Positions 27,100 through 32,438 of a stretch of 32,438 nucleotides of DNA are shown piece after piece (the first letter of the stretch is position 1; the number at the start of each line of letters is the position of its first letter). This stretch comes from Chara braunii (Eukaryota > Streptophyta > Charophyceae > Charales > Characeae). Both the position numbers and the translations under genes were made by a program. Where the stretch lies: positions 1,376,086 through 1,408,523 of the forward strand of contig BFEA01000026.1 of the NCBI GenBank assembly GCA_003427395.1, in the 5' to 3' direction. The notes beneath the pieces are model-generated. The model ran no database searches. It saw nothing but the letters and a program-made list of their open reading frames with translations, and had not been told where the DNA came from.

Positions 27100-30000
27100 A
27101 CCATCAGTTAACTCGGAGGAGAGGAAGGCCTAACTTCCAATCGAACAAAGATGCTCTCCATAGCCGAATCCATCTACACAGAGTTGTACACCTCCAAGAC
27201 AAAATCGCCTACGCCTAGAACGGTTTTTCCGGGTAGAGAAAAATTTAGCAAGTACCTAGATAAAACTATACCACATACCATGGCAGAGGAACTGGACCAA
27301 CCAATCACAAATGAAGAAAAAAACCCTAGATTCCATGGAGCCAAACACTAGGCATAGACGACCTCTCAAAACAATTTTGGCAAGCCTACTGGCCACTCTT
27401 AGGAGATGAATATTGCCAGTTCATAAGAACATCATGGACCAATGAAAGCCTAGGCCCAACACTTAGCATCGATATAGTCACACTTCTCTACAAAAAGGGC
27501 GACCCAACAGACATCAGAAACTATAGACCAATCACACTACTAATTGAAGCCTATAAGATCTTGGCAAAATTACTAGCCAGCAAAATTCAAAAGATCACCA
27601 AAAATTGCTTTCAAATAGATCAAACAGGATTCATCACAGGCCGATTCATCCTAGAGAATGTCATGGCCCTAGCAGAGTCAGTGAGATACATCCAAGACAA
27701 ACAAATGAACGCAGCGATCCTTTTCTTTGACTTTGAAAAAGCATACGACCAAGTCAATTGGGACTTCCTACAACAATGTATGGAAACGATGGGGGTAGGA
27801 CCTATTCAGAAAATGGGTAAGAGTCCTCTACAACGATGCAATGGGGGCAGTACAAGTCACTGGTCACATCTCCAACAAATATAAAATGTCCCGGTCAGTC
27901 AGACAAGGCGATCCCCTGGTAGCCCCAATCTTCCTCTTCATCATGGAAGCGATAGCCTCATTCTTAAGGAAAGACCGTTCCATCCACAGTTTACCAAGCA
28001 GACAGAACAAAATCAGCACAAGTACCATATCCCCCCCACAATCTTGTTTGCAGACGACCTAACCGTCCTCCTAAGAGCATCATCTTCATCTTTTGAAATA
28101 CTCACCAGAGCAATGTGTGCATTTCAGCTAGCCTCCAAAATGCGAATTAATTGGAGCAAGACAGTCAGCTGATGGATGACAGAATAAGGTATCGACCCTC
28201 CCCGAAACACACCAGAGGGCCTGACATGGGCAAACCCCAGTAACCCACTCAGAGTTTTAGGCATACAAATGACAATACAGGGGACTGCAGCAGAAGCGAC
28301 GCCCAACCTACTAGCCAAAATGACCAGCAAACTCAACGCCTGGGGGAGGATCCACACCTCCTTGCATGGCAGAGCGCTAGTTCTGAATGCCTCCATATAC
28401 TTGAGGATGTGGTATGTAGGAGCCTTCTGGACCCCAGACCAAGGAGCCCTAAAGGATTTTCGAAAGAAAACAACAGCTTACCTCTGGACAGGAGACGCCT
28501 CAAGACAAAACTTCATCACAAAGGTGGCATGGCGATATGTAACAAGAAAGAAGAGCCACGAAGGCCTAGGCGTTCTAGACCCGACCAACCAAACAAAAGT
28601 TCTCCAAATTAAGTGGATTATAAAGCTTCTAATGAGTCATAAACTTCCCTGGAGATCCTTGGCTCTAGATGGGTTGCAAAAAATTCTGAGCTTTAACACT
28701 CCAAAGAACATGGAAGGTACGTTATGGATCCTCAACAATCCTCAACAAATCATGGACCATAAAGAACGAGTCCCAAAACGTACCAAGACTGAACTTCTGG
28801 AAGAGGCTATTAAAGGCGTGGAGAGAGATTTTTCCCTCAAAAGTAAGGAAACCAATCAGCAAAGAAAAAATCCTCAGACAAACCCTCTTCTGTAATCCTT
28901 GTATAGCCAACAATGAAGGCAAACCCTTCACTCTCACCGCAAAGGACACAAGATGGGGGTCTTGGGTGGAGAGAGGCATCTGGCATATCAAACACATATG
29001 GGATGACTCTAAAAAGGATTGGCAGTCAACTAGACAGCTCAGGGGAAAACTTAAAGGCTTCCACAACCTAGCCCAAAACCTCCAACAAATGACAAATGTC
29101 ATCCCATTGGAATGGATATCAACTCTCAAAAAAGAAAAACACTGGTCATGAGGAGATTGGGCGGTAATGACACATATGAAACCCCACGAGTACGCGCTAG
29201 CCTTTATAAAGGAAGAAGATGGTAGAAACAACTGCCTCACTTTCTCCATGCACAGGCTACAAGAACCAGGAGCAGATTAATGCGAAGTCAACAAAGAGTC
29301 GATAGCGCAAGTCACAGTCAGCAAGGTCAATCTTAGAAAAGAAAACGAGGATCTCACCATATTCCAACCCCAAACTACCATCGAGGCATTAAAATTTGAC
29401 CCAGCAGAATGGGCATGGAAGCTAAAGCAAAAGTTCACAACAATAGACCGCAAAATAAATCTGATCAACTACTCCACCAGCCTAGGCTATAAACTTAGAC
29501 GTAGATCAACAGCCCCAGAAACAGTCATAACAGACCACTCATATAGACACCTTGAAGTAGACCCCGAGACTTGAAAAGAAATCCTGTGGAACCAAATAGC
29601 AACACTTCAGCCCCCCAAGTTCAAAAACCTACAATGGTTAATCCTATACCTGGCAATCCCCCTCAATCAATGGCTGAACAATCGAAGAAGAAGAGAAGAT
29701 AGAAACCCCTTAAATGAACTATGTGCCAACTGCTTAGAAGGACAGATAGAGAACCTGTTCCATTGCTTCCTCCATTGCCCCAAGATCAAACCCATATGGA
29801 ATAAGATTTCACAAATATGGTTTTCAATAACCAGGACAAATTTCATAGCAACCCCTTCCCTTATTCTACTAGGTTTCACAACGCCCGAAGACTGGCCTCC
29901 CCTGCAAATCAACCTATTCCCCAAGTCCTGCGCAAGTCAACGCTTTTTTGGTCCATCTGGAGAAAAAGATGCCAGGAAACAATGGACAAACAACCAATGC

Positions 30001-30398
30001 ATGTGCAGGAAGCATGGAGTATCCTTAGACAGCAGGTAGAAACAGAATACTGGGCCCTATGGTGCAAAGTCAAGAGGAAGATGAAAGCGAACAAACCCAA
30101 AGCCAAGGGACTCCAAACCAAATTTGAGGATATTTACCTCGCCAAGGGTAAGATAGCAACTGTCAAAGGTCAAAGCCTAATCTTCACAATATGGAACGAT
30201 ACAACACAGACCAATAGTCCAGACTCAAGACCAATGATCAGCACACCAGACTCATTGGCATCCGGATCAATTCCTTCTAAAAACACCGCAGCTTACCATA
30301 CGAAAGACAGACAAGGAGCACAAGCGACATACTCACCCCCCCAAACCAATCCAAACAACGACACCACAATAGAGCCCTTACTAACAAGACTGCACTAG
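27100..30398 (+). pseudogene. LINE copy 2, 5'-truncated ORF2 (RT and zf-RVT)
   Basis: Homologous to LINE copy 1 ORF2 from just before the reverse transcriptase to the end. The endonuclease and ORF1 are absent. In order: ESIYTELYTSK (about 27160), GIDDLSKQFW (about 27352, after a frameshift), LLYKKGDPTDIRNYRP (about 27485) and motif A DFEKAYD with catalytic Asp at 27729-27731. A frameshift near 27800 precedes motif B RQGDPLVAP (about 27900). Another precedes motif C FADD (28047-28058). TGA stops at 28170-28172 and 29572-29574 replace Trp of copy 1, and further stops and shifts follow. The finger CANC...FHCFLHC lies near 29725-29780. The C-terminal KRCQETMDKQP block (about 29965) matches copy 1. 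It cannot be functional. It begins abruptly at the end of the minisatellite. Confidence 0.9.
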
Positions 30399-30835
30399 AA
30401 ACCGCAACCCCCCGCAGACTTCATCAGCAGCATAAACACCACATAGCTCTAATCCCCCCTCAAACCCCCCATACCCTTCATACCCTTGCTGCACACACCT
30501 AGCCCAGTACCACCACACAGTCAACCTAAGCCCAACCCTTACCCCCCCAGTCACAACATTACACACCCGATCACAACAGCCACCCAACCCCGCAACCCAG
30601 ATCTGCAAACATCCCACACAATCTCTTTTGAATTCTGTTAAAATAGTACCAGCCCCATCCCACATTATTTCCCAAATGATACCTCCTTCCAATTAATGCG
30701 AGAATAACCTAGGATACGAGACATATGCAGTAACCCGTGTTCTGCACCAGTCTGGGGCCCCAAAACTGCGCCCGGACGACACAGCCCAGATCCGGCCTGT
30801 GCCAGGCAGTGCAACCACGCACTGCCCCCTGGAAA
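30399..30835 (+). other. LINE copy 2 3' flank, C/A-rich, no gene
   Basis: Begins with a C/A-rich stretch (30400-30600) that may be the LINE 3' untranslated region. I find no poly(A) end and no counterpart of the 19-bp hairpin of copy 1. Beyond about 30700 it passes into the repeat shared with 12775-13000. Confidence 0.4.
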
Positions 30836-30990
30836 GTCAAGGGTCAAAGTCAACTGTCAGGACAAAGGTACCGCACCCAGGCCCTTGGTTGGATACACTC
30901 ACTTGTTGTGTGCAGGTACCCAGACTGCGTCAAGGCCACAGGGAATTCTGTTTCAGGCCAATCTGGGCCGTCATTGGCATTGAGATCTCG
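30836..30990 (-). repeat. Inverted copy of the TTGAC-containing repeat
   Basis: Read on the minus strand it carries GGTACCTGCACACAAC and TTGACTTTGACCCTTGAC in an order like 12775-12960. Three GTCAA sites lie at 30836-30853. Diverged, no coding sequence. Confidence 0.5.
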
Positions 30991-31028
30991 ACGGCTGAGG
31001 GAGACAGCACCTGGGGTCCAGACCCCGC

Positions 31029-31051
31029 GTCAACGCTACGAAAGCGTTGAC
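31029..31051. repeat. 9-bp inverted repeat
   Basis: GTCAACGCT and AGCGTTGAC are perfect reverse complements with a five-base spacer. Short ACGCTGGC direct repeats follow at about 31117-31160. Confidence 0.65.
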
Positions 31052-31230
31052 CTCTTGGCTTTGAGGAACATTCTGTCTTGCATCAATGCTGACTTCACGC
31101 ATTGACAACGATGCTAGCACGACGCTGCGACGCTGGCTGGACGCTGGCTCTACGCTGGCAATTGGGCGAACTACGGCGACGCTCTGCTGGCTCGGCATGG
31201 TGGTTGGCCTGCAATTGTCTTCTGGGCATG

Positions 31231-31452
31231 TTGACGTGGCAGCTGCCACGCACCGCCGCTGATGTGGCCGCTGCCACATATATCATTGATTGCTGATGTG
31301 GCGAGGTTACGCGACTGGCATTGCTGTTCTGTTTGGACGACATTCGGGAGGAGATCATGACTATGGGCCGATTGTGGATACGTACCTGGTTATCTTGAGG
31401 TCGACATTGCTCCAGCTCGCTGATGAGGACTAATTGGCGTGCCACGTGGCAC
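31231..31452. promoter_or_regulatory. Cluster of ACGTG palindromes (bZIP-type sites)
   Basis: TTGACGTGGC begins at 31231. CGTGGCAGCTGCCACG at 31235-31250 is a perfect 16-bp palindrome. TGTGGC and GCCACA face each other at 31263-31278. GTGCCACGTGGCAC at 31439-31452 is a perfect 14-bp palindrome around a G-box CACGTG. GCTGATGTGG variants lie between. The motifs are the same kind as in 505-1080 but in opposite orientation, so both stretches may be parts of related LTR elements. No gene is seen downstream. Confidence 0.45.
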
Positions 31453-31499
31453 ATTGTGATAGAACTTCAGATGCGCGTTCAGATTATTGATTACTGAGG

Positions 31500-32400
31500 T
31501 GGTGATCGAGGAGGGAGCCCGAAGCAGAAGTGGGCATTGTCTTCTATTCTCACTCTAAGTCTATTCTCCCTCCTCTCTTCTTCGTCTGTGTATGTTTCTC
31601 CCATCTCATTGTATCTGGACACGATTATGATTATTGATAATCATCAGCAGGTTGTTATCTATCTGGGCTTTCATTGTTGACAAGTGTCTTCACGATCTGG
31701 GTTCATTGCACATAGACTATAGGAGGAGATTTCAAATAGGTAGTATGCAGGCCAAAGGTTAGGCACAGGCCCACATATCAGGTTAGGTACAGGTCCTCAA
31801 AGGAGATTATCGACTGCAAGGATGTTCCCGCCAAAAGGCAGGAACTTCCAGTATGCCTAGCGCACCGGTGAGGGTTGAAGTACCTGGGCGGGGAAGGGAT
31901 GGAGGCCAGGAGTAATGAGTATATCAGTCAGTGCAATGAGTAGGCTGGCACATTGGTGAGGCAGTCGTGCCGCTGGTTCCCCCAAAGGGCGAGTTGGGCA
32001 GAGCTCTGGGCTGAAGTGGTCGAGCTTGAGGGTGAAGAGGAAGGCCTCCATGGATATGGATGAATAGCAGTAGAAGGGTGTAGGGCTAGACTATGGAGGT
32101 AGAGAGAGAAGTACCTCAAGCTAGGCTATTGAGAAGGGAGAAGAAGATGAAGTTGGAGTGAAGGTGGGCAGATGATATTGGTTCAAAGTTCAAACTTGTG
32201 TAAATATTTCTTCCTCTTCTTCTTCTCTCCTTCTACATTCAGCAGTCCTGCATTGATGACATTGGTTCAGCTTGAGTTTTGCATTTGATGCTGATCACGA
32301 TCATAACATTCTCATTGTTTCTGTGCTTCCCCCTTAGGTTGCAGCTCCTCGTTTGGGTCCCCCCTTGATTGGATAAGTGACAACATTAAAGATCACTTCA
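31500..32400. other. No gene recognised
   Basis: Unassigned sequence. ATGATTAT-TG-ATAATCAT (31627-31644) is a small palindrome, and CT-rich words appear from 32210. Open frames are short and lack domains. Confidence 0.35.
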
Positions 32401-32403
32401 CTT

Positions 32404-32438
32404 CTCCTCCTCCTCCTCCTCCTCCTCCTCCTCCTCCT
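32404..32438 (+). repeat. (TCC)n microsatellite, cut by window edge
   Basis: An uninterrupted trinucleotide run to the last base. Its full length lies outside the window. Confidence 0.95.

Noticed and set aside
31425-31452. GCTGATGAGGAC near the G-box palindrome looks like a hammerhead core
   Set aside because: No GAAA follows a pairing stem II within reach.

Overview
This window reads as repeat-dense nuclear DNA from a land plant or streptophyte alga. Supporting this are two LINEs with a zf-RVT finger after the reverse transcriptase, LTR primer-binding sites complementary to initiator methionine tRNA, three TTTAGGG-type heptamers, a plant-like U2 snRNA sequence and long microsatellites beside an assembly gap. 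A large-genome charophyte such as Chara would fit, but that is a guess. I see no intact host protein gene. Almost everything recognisable is a mobile element, a retroposed copy or a non-coding repeat.

Layout. At 1-380 is a fragment of an element carrying a type III hammerhead ribozyme (minus strand, 9-68). At 500-1250 is the internal part of a minus-strand LTR element, with a primer-binding site at 1238-1249 and repeated GCCACGTCAGC-like motifs. At 1400-3120 are GC-, GA- and then CT-rich blocks that probably lead into LINE copy 1. ORF1 (3123-5779) and ORF2 (6045-10805) of that LINE are both decayed but recognisable from end to end. At 10949-10999 is a perfect 19-bp hairpin, and at 11129-11149 a short telomere-like run. 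At 13275-13485 is a nearly full-length U2 snRNA copy followed by an A-tract, probably retroposed. At 14040-20466 is a complete LTR retrotransposon with a 4-bp target duplication. It carries only a decayed Ty3-type gag and no recognisable pol. A tRNA-like Pol III head follows at 20496-20550.

The most interesting part is 21105-24060. It is a roughly 3-kb imperfect inverted repeat, flanked on the left by (CT)n, 128 Ns and (CA)n. Each arm carries a hammerhead ribozyme of the same family as the one at the window start. Each arm ribozyme has a different lesion, so the family consensus is a canonical type III hammerhead while both palindromic copies look dead. This resembles a retrozyme-type non-autonomous element that became duplicated head-to-head.

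The right third holds a diverged copy of the pre-LINE leader blocks (25040-26340), a 68-bp minisatellite with a dimeric higher-order repeat (26350-27066), a 5'-truncated second LINE ORF2 (27100-30398), and a terminal stretch with bZIP-type ACGT palindromes and a (TCC)n tract. The elements depend on one another in trans: the LINE ORF2 type is the plausible source of retroposed U2 and A-tail insertions, while the gag-only LTR element and the hammerhead element would need pol from elsewhere. All homology statements come from motif recognition and hand alignment, with no database search.
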